Shown: positions 1-8,783, counted from the stretch's first letter. The stretch: 64,000 nt of DNA from Pseudomonadota bacterium (GCA_021325655.1 JAJPGT010000025.1:1-64000), one strand, 5' to 3'. Program-made: numbers and translations. The notes: a model not told the origin generated them from the sequence alone.

Positions 1-1284
1 GACGGGCGGCCGGATCCGCGGCCCACGGTGCGGGAGACCGTACCGCAGCTCGGCGACCTGCTGGATGACTTCGACTTCTCCCAGACCCCCCGCGCCCCGC
101 TGGTGCTGCCGCCGTGGCCACCCGCTGCACCGACCGGGCTGACGGCCAGCGCGGTCGCCGCCACCAGCGTCACGCTCACCTGGGTGGACAACGCTACGGA
201 TGAGACCGGCTATGTCGTGCAGCGCAAGGCGCCCGGAGGCGCCTACACGCAGGTGGGACCCACCCTCCCCCCGAACACCACCAGCTTTGTCGATACCAGC
301 GTCTCGCCGGCGAGTAGCTATCGGTACCGGGTCTTCGCCCAGAACCAGGTCGGGCCTTCCGCTCCATCCAACGAGATCAGCGTCACCACGCCCGAAGCCG
401 CGCCCGCCGCCCCGAGCAACCTGGCGGTGAGCGGGGCCACCACCAATAGCCTCACCTTGACCTGGACGGACAATGCGCTGAACGAGGCCGGCTTTGCGAT
501 CGAGCGGCAGGACCCGAGCACCGGCCAGTGGAGCCAGATCAAGACGGTGGGGGCGAACGTCACCACGTACACTAATACCGGGCTGAGCCCGGCGACGAGC
601 TACAGCTACCGGGTGCGGGCGTCTAACAGCGTGGGCTACTCGGATTACAGCAACGTGGCGACCGGGACGACACTGACTCCACCGCCCCCGGCGCCGCCGA
701 CGAATCTCAGCGTCACCGGCGCGACCACGAGCAGCCTGACCCTGGCCTGGACGCCGGTCGGCACCGGGATCAGTGGCTTTACCATTGAGCGGCTGGATCC
801 GACCAGCGGGGCGTGGAACCAGCTCAAGCAGGTGGGCAAGACGGTCACGACCTATACCGACAGTGGGCTGAGCCCGGCGACGAGCTACAGCTACCGGGTG
901 CGGGCGTTCAACGCCTGGGGCACGTCCGACCCCAGCAGCGTGGCGACCGGCACCACGCTCCCCCCGACCCCGCCCGCCGCCCCGAGCAACCTGGCGGTGA
1001 GCGGGGCCACCACCAATAGCCTGACGTTGACCTGGACGGACAACTCGACCGACGAGAGTGGTTTCAACATCGAGCGGCTGGATCCATCGAGCGGCACCTG
1101 GGTGCTGATCAAGACCACCTCGAGGAACGTCACCAGCTACACGAACGGCCGGCTCGCCCCGGGGACGACCTACACCTACCGCGTCTACGCCTTCAACAGC
1201 GCTGGCAATTCGGCCTATTCGAACCAGGCGAGCGGGACGACCCTGCCGGCCGCCCCCGCCAGGGTGCACCGGGCAGCGGGCTGA
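1..1284 (+). CDS. Fibronectin type III repeat protein, 5' end outside the window
   Basis: The reading frame is open from base 1, so the true start lies upstream; the GTG at 28 is only the first in-window start codon. After about 40 residues rich in Pro and acidic residues (including DLLDDFDFSQ) come four fibronectin type III domains of about 90 residues, each with the TLTW...ERxD...YRVRA...S pattern. The chain ends 15 residues after the last domain, so nothing catalytic lies in the visible part. The FDFS stretch resembles the tail of phospholipase C/phosphoesterase-family enzymes, which would make this the adhesive or carbohydrate-binding tail of a secreted hydrolase; that is only a suggestion. 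The FN3 call is secure. Confidence 0.8.
   Translation, partial: DGRPDPRPTVRETVPQLGDLLDDFDFSQTPRAPLVLPPWPPAAPTGLTASAVAATSVTLTWVDNATDETGYVVQRKAPGGAYTQVGPTLPPNTTSFVDTSVSPASSYRYRVFAQNQVGPSAPSNEISVTTPEAAPAAPSNLAVSGATTNSLTLTWTDNALNEAGFAIERQDPSTGQWSQIKTVGANVTTYTNTGLSPATSYSYRVRASNSVGYSDYSNVATGTTLTPPPPAPPTNLSVTGATTSSLTLAWTPVGTGISGFTIERLDPTSGAWNQLKQVGKTVTTYTDSGLSPATSYSYRVRAFNAWGTSDPSSVATGTTLPPTPPAAPSNLAVSGATTNSLTLTWTDNSTDESGFNIERLDPSSGTWVLIKTTSRNVTSYTNGRLAPGTTYTYRVYAFNSAGNSAYSNQASGTTLPAAPARVHRAAG
401..1020 (+). repeat. Direct repeats within the FN3-coding region (401-450 and 971-1020)
   Basis: Bases 401-450 recur identically at 971-1020, and similarity continues for about 25 bases with two mismatches. 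A second identical stretch of about 40 bases lies near 583-622 and 868-907. Both sit inside fibronectin domains, so the domains were duplicated recently or are homogenised by recombination. Confidence 0.85.
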
Positions 1285-1386
1285 CCGCCCACTTGTTCAG
1301 GCCGTGGAAGGCGAGAGGTTCGCAGCCTGTGCGCGTGTCGCGTTGAGCCAGTGCCGATGGCCCGCTGGCCCCAGGTTTTGCGCGCA

Positions 1387-1415
1387 ATGCCTGCGCTGTG
1401 CCTAGGCGCAGGCAT
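1387..1415 (+). terminator. Hairpin downstream of the FN3 gene
   Basis: Arms ATGCCTGCGC (1387-1396) and GCGCAGGCAT (1406-1415) form a perfect 10-bp stem with a 9-nt loop. No T-run follows directly; a TTTTT run appears only near 1449. It may be a weak terminator for the FN3 gene. I see no gene in the rest of 1285-1637. Confidence 0.35.
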
Positions 1416-1637
1416 GTCAAGCCGAACCAGCGCTCGCCGGCGCCTAGCGTTTTTCACAGGCCGTATGTATGCTGGCGTCTCTCGCTGGCATGGCTCCAAG
1501 GCTCTTCGGGGCGGCTCGGCGGTGGCCTGCTGTGTGCAGGGGTGTGTCGTCTTCGCAGCGAGGCGGCAGCTCCCAGCACGCATGGCCGGGTACTTGCAGA
1601 CGGCGCCGAGACAACGGCTAGACAAGGTAGGCGCAGT

Positions 1638-2783
1638 ATGAACCCAGCGTTTGACAGCCGTGAGCCTGACTGGCGGGTGCGCCCGGCTCGCACGGCATCC
1701 GATGCCGTGCGAATCGCCACCTGGGGTCTGCTACCGGCGCTCCTGCGCGAGGTGGGAGAGCTGTGGGACTGGGGCTGGCACCGCAGTCCGGAGCAGCAAG
1801 CCGCCTTCCTCGGATTTCCTCATCCGTGGAACTTCCCACACCTGCTGTTCGCCACGGGCATTCTCGGCCTGTTCGCCGTGCTCGGCCTGGGCCACCCCCG
1901 GCTGTTCCAGTGGATCCGCAGTGGCTTCCGGGGCAGCGCCAGCATTGCGCTACGCGATTCCCCGGGGACGACCGTTGCCGTCGCCGGCGTGTTGCTATTC
2001 CTCGTCGCCTCGGTGCTGGATACCCGGCGGCATCTTCAGGGTGGCCCGGATCCCGCCTTCACCTTCCAGCACGTTATGCTGACCGCCTCCAGCGCGGTCG
2101 CCTGCCTTGGGATGTTCCTGATCGCCACGCTCGATGTTCCCGCCGGGCGGGCGAGGCGCATCCTGTCCTGGGCCTGGCTGGTCGCGCTGCTGAGCACCAC
2201 GATGACGCCCTTCCCGCCACTGGGCCTTCAGGCGTGGAGCGCGAACGCGCAGGCAGCGATCGGGCTGGTGAAGCTCGTCCTTCCGGTCGCGCTGGCGCTC
2301 CGCTTTGGCCCATGGCCGCTGCGGGTGACCGGCGTGGTCGGGGCCTACGTGTTTATCCGCCTGCTCGCCTGGCTCGTCGAATCGGCCGCCGGGTTCTCCG
2401 TGCCGCCGCCCGTGCTCCAGGGCTACCTCGTCCCGGCGGTGCTGTCGGATGGCGCGCTCCTGCTGCTCGGCACGTGGCGCGGCGCCCCATTCGTGGCGGC
2501 GCTGGTGTTCGGCCTCGCCGCCGGACCGGCCGGCTACCTCTCGCTGATGGTCCGGCCCGAAACCTGGAGCCTGCACGGGCTCCGCGTCGCCAGCGCAGAG
2601 GGGGCTGCCGGTGCGGCAGCGCTGGTGGTCCTCCTGCTGGCGATCGACGGCATCCGGCGGCGATTCACCCGCGTTGCCGTGTCTCCGAACCCGCGGGCCA
2701 ACGGTGTCGCCAGATTCTGGCCAGGCGCGCCAGCGGCAGGCGACGAGCACTCGGCCCCGGGCAGCCGCCACCGCTCTCACTGA
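1638..2783 (+). CDS. Polytopic membrane protein of unknown function
   Basis: This 381-residue protein has roughly eight to nine hydrophobic segments separated by short loops and ends in a polar tail of about 45 residues. I do not recognise a family. The ATG at 1638 is chosen because an AAGGTAG ribosome-binding site precedes it; the frame is open upstream to about 1398, but that part is arginine-rich and unlike a protein start. Conserved-looking loops near residues 50-70 contain W-D-W-G and H-P-W-N-F-P-H, so a metal- or heme-binding role is conceivable but unsupported. It converges on the MFS gene, with a hairpin between them. Confidence 0.6.
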   Translation: MNPAFDSREPDWRVRPARTASDAVRIATWGLLPALLREVGELWDWGWHRSPEQQAAFLGFPHPWNFPHLLFATGILGLFAVLGLGHPRLFQWIRSGFRGSASIALRDSPGTTVAVAGVLLFLVASVLDTRRHLQGGPDPAFTFQHVMLTASSAVACLGMFLIATLDVPAGRARRILSWAWLVALLSTTMTPFPPLGLQAWSANAQAAIGLVKLVLPVALALRFGPWPLRVTGVVGAYVFIRLLAWLVESAAGFSVPPPVLQGYLVPAVLSDGALLLLGTWRGAPFVAALVFGLAAGPAGYLSLMVRPETWSLHGLRVASAEGAAGAAALVVLLLAIDGIRRRFTRVAVSPNPRANGVARFWPGAPAAGDEHSAPGSRHRSH

Positions 2784-2838
2784 AGGACCCCGGATTCGGG
2801 CGGCCAGCGCCCAGGGGGCGGCGGGAGCACAGAAGGCC

Positions 2839-2872
2839 GGGACGCGGCAGGCACTCTTACCTGCCGCGTCCC
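2839..2872. terminator. Bidirectional hairpin between convergent genes
   Basis: GGGACGCGGCAGG (2839-2851) and CCTGCCGCGTCCC (2860-2872) form a perfect 13-bp stem with an 8-nt AT-richer loop. It lies between two convergent stop codons (2783 and 2919), which fits a shared terminator. There is no U-tract on either side, as is common in high-GC genomes. Confidence 0.7.
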
Positions 2873-2918
2873 GACGCGCGGTGTGGCCGCGGGGAGGGCA
2901 CGGCCACGCCGTAGGGGG

Positions 2919-4340
2919 TTAGGCCGTCGCGGCGCGGGCCGGGGTGCCGCGCCCCTCTACCCCCTCTACCTCGTCCCAGATCCGGACGTGGTGGCTCTCC
3001 TTCAGGAAGAGCCCGCCAACGATCAGCGAGATCAGCGCCACCGCCCCGGGGTAGATGAGCGGCAGGTAGATGCTGTGCGAGGAGGCGTAGATAGCGGTGC
3101 AGATCAGCGGAAGCAGCCCGCCGAACCAGCCGTTGCCCAGGTGGTAGGGCAGCGACAGCGAGGTGTAGCGAATCTTGGCCGGGAACGTCTCCACCAGGAA
3201 CGCGGCGATCGGCCCGTAGACCATCGTCACGTACAGCACCTGGAGGAACACGACGATCGTCAGCACCGGGATGTTCGCCGTGGCCGGGGTGTTCGCCGGC
3301 GAGCCCGCCGGTGGCGGCGTCACCGCGAGCGACATGATGGAGTACAGCGGAACGTAGGTAATGAGCGCCAGCGCCAGGCCGGCCATGATGATCTTCTTAC
3401 GCCCGATCCTGTCCGACAGCCAGCCAAACACGATGAAGAACGGCGTCGCGAGTAGCAGCGCGATCGCGACGATCGTGTTGGCCTCCACCAGCCCCACATG
3501 GAGCTGGCTCTGGAGCACCGTCAGCGCGTAGAACTGCCCCGCGTACCAGACCACTGCCTGCCCAGCCGTCGCTCCGAACAGCACGGTCAGGATCACCTTC
3601 CACGATCGCCAGGAGCCGAGGCTATCCTTCAGCGGCCTGGTGGATGACCGGCCGGACTCCTTGAGCCTGGCGAACAGCGGTGTCTCGCGCAGCCGCCAGC
3701 GGATGTACAGCGAGATGGCCACCAGGAAGATGGAGAGCAGGAATGGAATCCGCCAGCCATAGGCCTGCAGGTCGGCAGCGCTCATCGACAGGCGCGTCGC
3801 CAGCACGACCACCAGAGAGACGAAGAGGCCGACGGTCGCGGTGGTCTGGATCCAGCTTGTGTAAAACCCGCGCTTGCCATCCGGCGCGTGCTCGGCGACG
3901 TAGACCGCGGCGCCGCCGTACTCGCCGCCGAGCGCCAGGCCTTGCAGCAGCCGCAGCAAGACCAGGATTGCCGGGGCGAGTGCCCCGATCTGCTGGTAGG
4001 TGGGCAGTAGGCCGATCAGGAACGTCGCCCCGCCCATCACCGTCACGGTGACGATAAAGGCGTACTTCCGGCCGACCAGGTCGCCAATGCGCCCGAAGAC
4101 CAGCGCGCCGAACGGCCGGACCATGAAGCCGGTGGCGTAAGCCGCCAGCGTCGCCAGCAGCGAGGCCAGATTGTCGTTGCTCGGAAAGAAGAGCTGATTG
4201 ATGACGAACGCCATGCTGCCGAAGATGTAGAAGTCGTACCACTCGATCATCGTCCCGGCGGACGCCGCGGCGATAATCTGTGCCATGCTGTAGTGGTAGG
4301 CGGAGCTGCCTGCGCCGGCGCGCAGAGCGGAACTGCTCAT
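2919..4340 (-). CDS. MFS transporter, metabolite:H+ symporter (MHS) family
   Basis: The 473-residue protein has the layout of the MHS branch of the major facilitator superfamily (ShiA/KgtP/ProP-like). The N-terminal motif SAGTMIEWYDFYIFG, the loop 2-3 signature G-R-IGDLVGRK and the LRLLQGLALGGEYGGA segment are family hallmarks. There are 12 predicted membrane helices, with a second loop signature GWLSDRIGRKK at mid-protein. These proteins import organic acids, shikimate or compatible solutes with protons; the substrate cannot be read here. The ATG at 4340 has a good AAGGAG site; in-frame codons further upstream are low-quality sequence. It stands alone, without catabolic neighbours. Confidence 0.88.
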   Translation of the reverse strand: MSSSALRAGAGSSAYHYSMAQIIAAASAGTMIEWYDFYIFGSMAFVINQLFFPSNDNLASLLATLAAYATGFMVRPFGALVFGRIGDLVGRKYAFIVTVTVMGGATFLIGLLPTYQQIGALAPAILVLLRLLQGLALGGEYGGAAVYVAEHAPDGKRGFYTSWIQTTATVGLFVSLVVVLATRLSMSAADLQAYGWRIPFLLSIFLVAISLYIRWRLRETPLFARLKESGRSSTRPLKDSLGSWRSWKVILTVLFGATAGQAVVWYAGQFYALTVLQSQLHVGLVEANTIVAIALLLATPFFIVFGWLSDRIGRKKIIMAGLALALITYVPLYSIMSLAVTPPPAGSPANTPATANIPVLTIVVFLQVLYVTMVYGPIAAFLVETFPAKIRYTSLSLPYHLGNGWFGGLLPLICTAIYASSHSIYLPLIYPGAVALISLIVGGLFLKESHHVRIWDEVEGVEGRGTPARAATA

Positions 4341-4653
4341 TACACAGACTCCTTTCGAGAGCTTGAGAGTGATCCGATGAAGCTGTGGCGAGCGTGGCAG
4401 CTTGCTCTTCTCGTCTCCCCCTTCCCTCCTCAGTCGTGGCAGATGCGCGAGGCGCGGCGCACAGCCTGGCCGCGTGGCCGCCCCTCGTAGCTCCACTCTG
4501 CTCGTGCTCCACGTCGTTGGCAAGACACCTGGTGCGACACTCGACCAACCTTTACGGAATTCTTATGGGCATCTGCTTGAATGGATTGGCGGTATCATGC
4601 TGCAACGATTCGCCCGGCGAAGGGGCCAGCCGGGCGAGACGAGTAGGAGGGGT
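4341..4653. other. Divergent intergenic region
   Basis: These 313 bases separate the MFS transporter (minus strand) from the response regulator (plus strand) and must hold both promoters. A TATCAT hexamer at 4593-4598 could be a -10 element for the regulator, but no convincing -35 accompanies it. I see no other structure. Confidence 0.3.
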
Positions 4654-5346
4654 ATGCCGGAAACGCCCCGCGCCATCCTGGTTGTAGATGACGACCCCCA
4701 CGTGCTCTACGCGCTGCGTGTCGCGCTGGAAGCGCGCGGCTATGCTGTCCACACCGCCCAGAGCGGGGCTGCCGCGCTGGAGGCCGCAGCGGCGGTTCGG
4801 CCCGACGCGGTGGTGCTGGACCTGGCCATGCCGGGGATGGACGGGCTCCAGGTCCTTCAGCGGCTTCGTTCCTGGAGCCGCGTGCCAGTCATCGTGTTGT
4901 CCGGCCGGGCCGACGAGGCGGACAAGGTGGTCGCGCTTGACACCGGGGCAGACGACTATCTCACCAAGCCGTTTGGGAATGAGGAGCTGCTGGCGCGGAT
5001 CCGGGTAGCGCTGCGGCATGCGCAGGCGCGCCGCGACGAGGCGCCAGTGGTGCGGGCCGGCGACCTGCTGATCGACCTGGCGGCGCGGCGGGTCACGCTC
5101 AACGGCGCCGAGGTCCGTCTGACGCCTACCGAGTTCGCGCTGCTGCGCGAGCTGGCCATCAATGCGGACCGGGTGCTTACCCACCGCCAGCTCTTGCGCG
5201 CGGTGTTCGGCCCGGGCTACGAAGATGCTACGGCCAACTTGCGGGTCTTCGTCGGCCAGCTCCGTCGTAAGATCGAGGGCGAGCCGGCCCGGCCGCGCCT
5301 GGTCGTGACCGAGCCGGGCGTGGGCTACCGCTTCCGACTGAACTGA
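4654..5346 (+). CDS. KdpE-like OmpR/PhoB-family response regulator (orphan)
   Basis: The 230-residue DNA-binding response regulator has a receiver domain (about 5-118) with acidic pocket D12/D13, phospho-acceptor D56, switch residue S83 and conserved K105-P106. A winged-helix effector domain follows (about 130-228), ending in the usual GxGYRF. Phrases such as VPVIVLSGRADEADKVVALD, GADDYLTKPFG and ARPRLVVTEPGVGYRF match KdpE, the regulator of the Kdp K+-ATPase. No histidine kinase and no kdp genes lie within the window, so it is an orphan here. The ATG at 4654 follows GTAGGAGGGGT; an upstream in-frame ATG at 4597 lacks such a site. Confidence 0.88.
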   Translation: MPETPRAILVVDDDPHVLYALRVALEARGYAVHTAQSGAAALEAAAAVRPDAVVLDLAMPGMDGLQVLQRLRSWSRVPVIVLSGRADEADKVVALDTGADDYLTKPFGNEELLARIRVALRHAQARRDEAPVVRAGDLLIDLAARRVTLNGAEVRLTPTEFALLRELAINADRVLTHRQLLRAVFGPGYEDATANLRVFVGQLRRKIEGEPARPRLVVTEPGVGYRFRLN

Positions 5347-5375
5347 CTCCCCGCCGTCGCTCCGGGCGGCGCGGG

Positions 5376-5381
5376 TATACT
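5376..5381 (+). promoter_or_regulatory. TATACT -10 element placed for a leaderless mRNA
   Basis: The hexamer ends six bases before the ATG at 5388, so the predicted +1 falls on or next to the A of the start codon. No ribosome-binding site lies between. No clear -35 is visible. Confidence 0.5.
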
Positions 5382-5387
5382 CGCGGC

Positions 5388-5756
5388 ATGGATCGGCTGT
5401 TCTTCGCCCTTGGCGCGCTGTCCGCGCTCATCGGCGTCGCCGCTGGCGCCTTCGGCGCGCACTCCTTGCGCGACCGGCTCGCCCCCGAGCTGCTGGCAGT
5501 CTTCGAGACCGGGGTGCGCTACCAGATGTATCACGCGCTGGCGCTGCTGGCGGTCGCCTGGGCCGCGAGCCGCTGGCCCGGGGGCGCCACAAGTCTGGCC
5601 GGCTGGCTGATGGTCGCCGGCACGGTGCTGTTCTCCGGCAGCCTGTACGCGCTCAGCCTGAGCGGCGCCCGGGTGCTGGGCGCGATCACCCCGCTCGGCG
5701 GGCTGGCCTGGCTGGCCGGCTGGGCGCTGCTCGCTTACAGCGTCCTGCGCCCCTGA
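5388..5756 (+). CDS. DUF423 family small membrane protein
   Basis: The 122-residue protein has four hydrophobic segments. The N-terminal LGALSALIGVAAGAFGAHSLRDRL and the central TGVRYQMYHALALL are signatures of the DUF423/YgdD family, whose role is unknown. The length matches the family. The start codon has no ribosome-binding site but sits where transcription should begin from the TATACT box upstream. The stop is 3 bases from the stop of the convergent lipoprotein gene, so the two transcripts must overlap at their 3' ends. Confidence 0.85.
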   Translation: MDRLFFALGALSALIGVAAGAFGAHSLRDRLAPELLAVFETGVRYQMYHALALLAVAWAASRWPGGATSLAGWLMVAGTVLFSGSLYALSLSGARVLGAITPLGGLAWLAGWALLAYSVLRP

Positions 5757-5759
5757 GCC

Positions 5760-6800
5760 TCAGCGGGCGTAGCCCGTTAGCTCGACGTAGCCCTGGCCGG
5801 CGATCGGGCCGTCGGCGGTAAAGCCGGCCACCGTCACCTCGCCCTCCCAGTAGGTCGTCCCACTCCCCAGGCTCAGCTCCTGATCCTCCAGCACCGGGCT
5901 CAGCGTCAGGCTCAGCTCGGGCCGGGTCGTCCGCAGCCGCCAGCCCATCGGGTAGCGCGCCCCGCTGTGGGGGCTCAGCCAGGCGCCGGTCGCCTCCGCC
6001 TGGAAGTCGCCCGCGGCCAGATGGGTGGTGCCCCCCTTCGGGTCGACGTACGTCCCGTACCTCAGGCGGACCTCGCCCTGCTCGTCACGGACGACGGACA
6101 GGGTCAGCTCGCTGTCGTCATCAAGCTGCACGCTGTACCAGTCCCAGCCGCCGCCGATGCCCACCAGGAAGTTGCCCCACTGGTGATCGAACCAGGCCAG
6201 CCCGCGCACCGGCCAGCGCTCGCCATGGTCCTCCACCACTCCGGCCACGTCCAGGCGGGTGCGGGAGTAGTAGTAGGAGCCACCGGCCGCGCCCAACGCG
6301 AGGTAGCCGTCCACGTTGTGCAGCGCCGGCGGCTTGCTGGCCTGGGTGGCCAGGTCGATCGCGTAGCCCTCCATCGCGGCGGCCAGATGATCGCTCCCGC
6401 CGGCCCCACGCATCGTCCAGCCGTCGACGTCCAGATCGAAGCCGGGCCCCGGGGCCGGCCGATCCTGGGCCCGGGCGCGCTGGTCGAAGTGGAAGCTGTG
6501 GCGCTGATGGTCGGTGATCGCGTAGTGGGCGACGTAGTAGGGCGGACTCTGGCCGCGCAGCACTTGGAAGGTGACAAGCTCGAATCCGTAGCGCCTCCCG
6601 CTGCCCGCGTCCAGGTGCCCGGTGTAGTACCACCACTCGGTCAGCAGGTTGTGGGGGGCGTCGTCATCGGGCAGGCGGATCGGCTGAACTGCCTCGAGCG
6701 TCGGCGTGGGTGCAGGGGGCAGCGGCTGGGGCGCGGGGCGGCAGCCGGCGAGCAGCGCCAGCAGCACCAGGCAGCACATGAGGGGACCACGGCAGCGCAT
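5760..6800 (-). CDS. AttH/CrtC-like (hydroxyneurosporene synthase-type) lipoprotein
   Basis: The 346-residue protein starts with a lipoprotein signal peptide (LLALLAGC; lipidated Cys near residue 19) and a Pro-rich linker. It then shows the lipocalin-like AttH fold: EWWYYTGHL near residue 53, a repeated beta pattern, the LAWFDHQWGNF motif in the middle and WDWYSVQL after it. This family includes carotenoid 1,2-hydratases (CrtC) and AttH proteins of unknown substrate. Lipid anchoring and the lack of carotenoid genes argue for the AttH type. The start at ATG 6800 is chosen for the signal peptide; the frame runs on upstream through the neighbouring gene without meaning. A GGAGGGGG stretch lies about 20 nt upstream, rather far. 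Confidence 0.75.
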   Translation of the reverse strand: MRCRGPLMCCLVLLALLAGCRPAPQPLPPAPTPTLEAVQPIRLPDDDAPHNLLTEWWYYTGHLDAGSGRRYGFELVTFQVLRGQSPPYYVAHYAITDHQRHSFHFDQRARAQDRPAPGPGFDLDVDGWTMRGAGGSDHLAAAMEGYAIDLATQASKPPALHNVDGYLALGAAGGSYYYSRTRLDVAGVVEDHGERWPVRGLAWFDHQWGNFLVGIGGGWDWYSVQLDDDSELTLSVVRDEQGEVRLRYGTYVDPKGGTTHLAAGDFQAEATGAWLSPHSGARYPMGWRLRTTRPELSLTLSPVLEDQELSLGSGTTYWEGEVTVAGFTADGPIAGQGYVELTGYAR

Positions 6801-6847
6801 GGCCAATTCTGCCCGCCGCAGCCCCCTCCAGCAAGCACGCGACGCGG

Positions 6848-7774
6848 TCAGGCACGCGAGGCGGCGGCCTGGTGCTGCCGGCCGGGCTCCAGCGCCCCGG
6901 CCTGCTCCAGCAGCCGGGCCAGCGCCTGCTGCTTGTCGGGCGCCAGCGGCCGGAACGGCGGGCGCGGATCGCCCACGGCGAAGCCGAGCAGGTTCGCCCC
7001 CGCCTTGACACTCGCAATGTACCCTTCCGTCACCAGGAAGTGCTGCACCGGCCAGAGGCGGTCCCACAGCGCCTTCGCCTCGGCCAGGCGCCCCGCCGCG
7101 ACCAGCTCGAACAGCTCGGCGCACTGGCGCGGCAGGCAGTTGGCCGCGCCCCAGACCGCCCCCGGGCTGCCCAGCGCCAGGCCCGAGAAGGTGAGGGTGT
7201 CCCAGCCGTTGAAGGTGGTGACCACGTCCCCGTAGCGATACAGCAGCTCCGAGATCTGCGACAGATCGCCCGAGGAGTCCTTGACGTAGCGGACGGTGGG
7301 AATCTCCTGTGCCAGTTTGGCCAGGAAGGCCGGGGGCAGGTTCATCCCGGTGCAGGAGGGGATGTTGTAGACCATCAGCGGGAGATCGACCGCAGCGGCA
7401 ATGTCCGCGAAGTAGCCGAACACCTCGTCCAGCGAGAGCGGCTCGTAGTACGGATGAACCACCATGATCGCGTCGGCGCCCGCCCGCTGGGCGTGCCGGC
7501 TCAGCTCGATCGCCACCGCGGTGCTGGTATGGCCCGTCTGTGGCACGACCGGCGCCCGGCCATTTGCCTGCTCGATGACAATCTCGACCACCCGCATGCG
7601 CTCCTCGAGCGTCAGGGCGGTAAACTCCCCGGTGCTGCCACAGGGGATCAGCCCGTGGATGCCGGCTGCGAGCTGGCCGTCCACCAGCTCCCGCAACGCG
7701 CCCGGGTTGAGCTGGCCCTGCCGATCGAACGGGGTGGCCAGCGCCGAAAGAATCCCTCGCAACTGCTTCGCCAT
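6848..7774 (-). CDS. Dihydrodipicolinate synthase/N-acetylneuraminate lyase family aldolase
   Basis: This 308-residue class I aldolase of the DapA superfamily forms a TIM barrel with a Schiff-base lysine, read as K165 in VRYVKDSSGD. The carboxylate-binding GSTGE (46-50) and the tyrosine in VYNIP (Y136) are in place. DapA makes dihydrodipicolinate for lysine and peptidoglycan; relatives act on sialic acid, ketodeoxy sugars or hydroxyproline products. The sequence does not settle which, and there are no lysine-pathway neighbours, so only a family-level call is justified. The ATG at 7774 has a strong GAGGAGG site. The last 15 or so residues are an Ala/Gln-rich tail. Confidence 0.82.
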   Translation of the reverse strand: MAKQLRGILSALATPFDRQGQLNPGALRELVDGQLAAGIHGLIPCGSTGEFTALTLEERMRVVEIVIEQANGRAPVVPQTGHTSTAVAIELSRHAQRAGADAIMVVHPYYEPLSLDEVFGYFADIAAAVDLPLMVYNIPSCTGMNLPPAFLAKLAQEIPTVRYVKDSSGDLSQISELLYRYGDVVTTFNGWDTLTFSGLALGSPGAVWGAANCLPRQCAELFELVAAGRLAEAKALWDRLWPVQHFLVTEGYIASVKAGANLLGFAVGDPRPPFRPLAPDKQQALARLLEQAGALEPGRQHQAAASRA

Positions 7775-8037
7775 CGCTTCCTCCTCATGCCCCGCGCCCA
7801 CCGGGGAGCTTTGCTGCACTCTAGGAGATCAGGCCAGGGCTGTCAACGGCCGGTCGAATGTCTACTGTCTACTCCCCTGGTCGCGGGCCTGCTTGCCGGG
7901 CCTCATCCTCCCCTCTGGCGCGCAGCGCGCCACCCTCCTCCCCTGGGGAGACACGGAGGACGGGCTGAGGGCGACCAGGAACGGGCCAGGCTGGCTCTGG
8001 CAGCCCGTCGGCTGGGCAGCACCCCAACGATGTGCCG

Positions 8038-8508
8038 CTAGCCCCCAGGCGTCGGGGCGGCCGGGCTCGGCTGGCTCACTGGCTCGGTATATTCGAGCGG
8101 AACCCAGCCCTCCTGGCCATCAGGGGCACGCACCGGAAGCCACTGTCTCCCTTCCCCCTCCTCCGCCGGGCCGCGCACCGTCAGGAGCGTCCCCTCGGGA
8201 TAGGCCCGGAGCTTGTCTGCCATCTGCTTGCTCGCCCGCAGGTACACCCCTTCGCCGTCCGTGTGCGCCACGATAACCGCGGCCGGCGGGGCCGGCGCGG
8301 GCGTGGCCGTGGGCGAGACAGGGGTAGGGGTGAGGGTGGGCGGTACGCGCGTGGGGGTTGGAGGAGGGGCGGCTCGAGTTGCCGTGGGCGCCTCGGTGAC
8401 AACCACCGCCGGAAGCGCCGTTGGGGTAGGCGCGGAGGAGGACACGAAGCTGCACGCCGCGCCTATGGCGACCAGAGCCAAACCTGCCAGCCATGCCAGG
8501 CGAGGCAT
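8038..8508 (-). CDS. Secreted SH3-like domain protein with Thr/Pro linker
   Basis: The 156-residue protein has a hydrophobic N-terminal segment ending in GAACS (a possible but non-ideal lipobox), a Pro/Thr-rich linker of about 55 residues with PTPT repeats, and a C-terminal bacterial SH3 domain (about 80-140; GEGVYLRAS...LLTVRGPAEEGEGRQWLPVRAPDGQEGWVPLEY). Such domains usually bind cell-wall peptides or mediate surface contacts. The ATG at 8508 follows GCAGGAGCGGC. It is probably anchored outside the membrane. No catalytic domain is present. Confidence 0.75.
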   Translation of the reverse strand: MPRLAWLAGLALVAIGAACSFVSSSAPTPTALPAVVVTEAPTATRAAPPPTPTRVPPTLTPTPVSPTATPAPAPPAAVIVAHTDGEGVYLRASKQMADKLRAYPEGTLLTVRGPAEEGEGRQWLPVRAPDGQEGWVPLEYTEPVSQPSPAAPTPGG

Positions 8509-8573
8509 CTGCCGCTCCTGCCGCGCCGGCGTCCCGGGCGCAGTGCCCAGCCTAGAGCGCAGGCGCTCCCCTG

Positions 8574-8783
8574 TCAACCGGTGTTCCTCTCCGCGCACCC
8601 AGGATTGGCGGCGGCGGGGAGGTCCAGGACAGTCTGGCCAGTGCCCAGGCCAAGTGGCGGCTCGGCCTCCTCCAGCCGGGTGATCGACTGGAGCTTCTGC
8701 AGCGTCGCGGCAGCGCCCTGCGCGCCGCGCATCACCTCCTCAATGAGGCGGGTGAGCGCGTCGACCAGCGCTCCAAACAGCAC
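8574..8783 (-). CDS. Doubtful small ORF, possibly a frameshifted remnant
   Basis: A GTG at 8783 would give a 69-residue protein with an amphipathic helical stretch (LVDALTRLIEEVMRGAQGAA). The frame is open upstream to 8843 without an ATG, while an ATG at 8836 lies in another frame. A one-base frameshift would join them into a protein of about 85 residues. I recognise no family and see no ribosome-binding site. Apart from this I see nothing in 8509-8903. Confidence 0.2.
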   Translation of the reverse strand: MLFGALVDALTRLIEEVMRGAQGAAATLQKLQSITRLEEAEPPLGLGTGQTVLDLPAAANPGCAERNTG

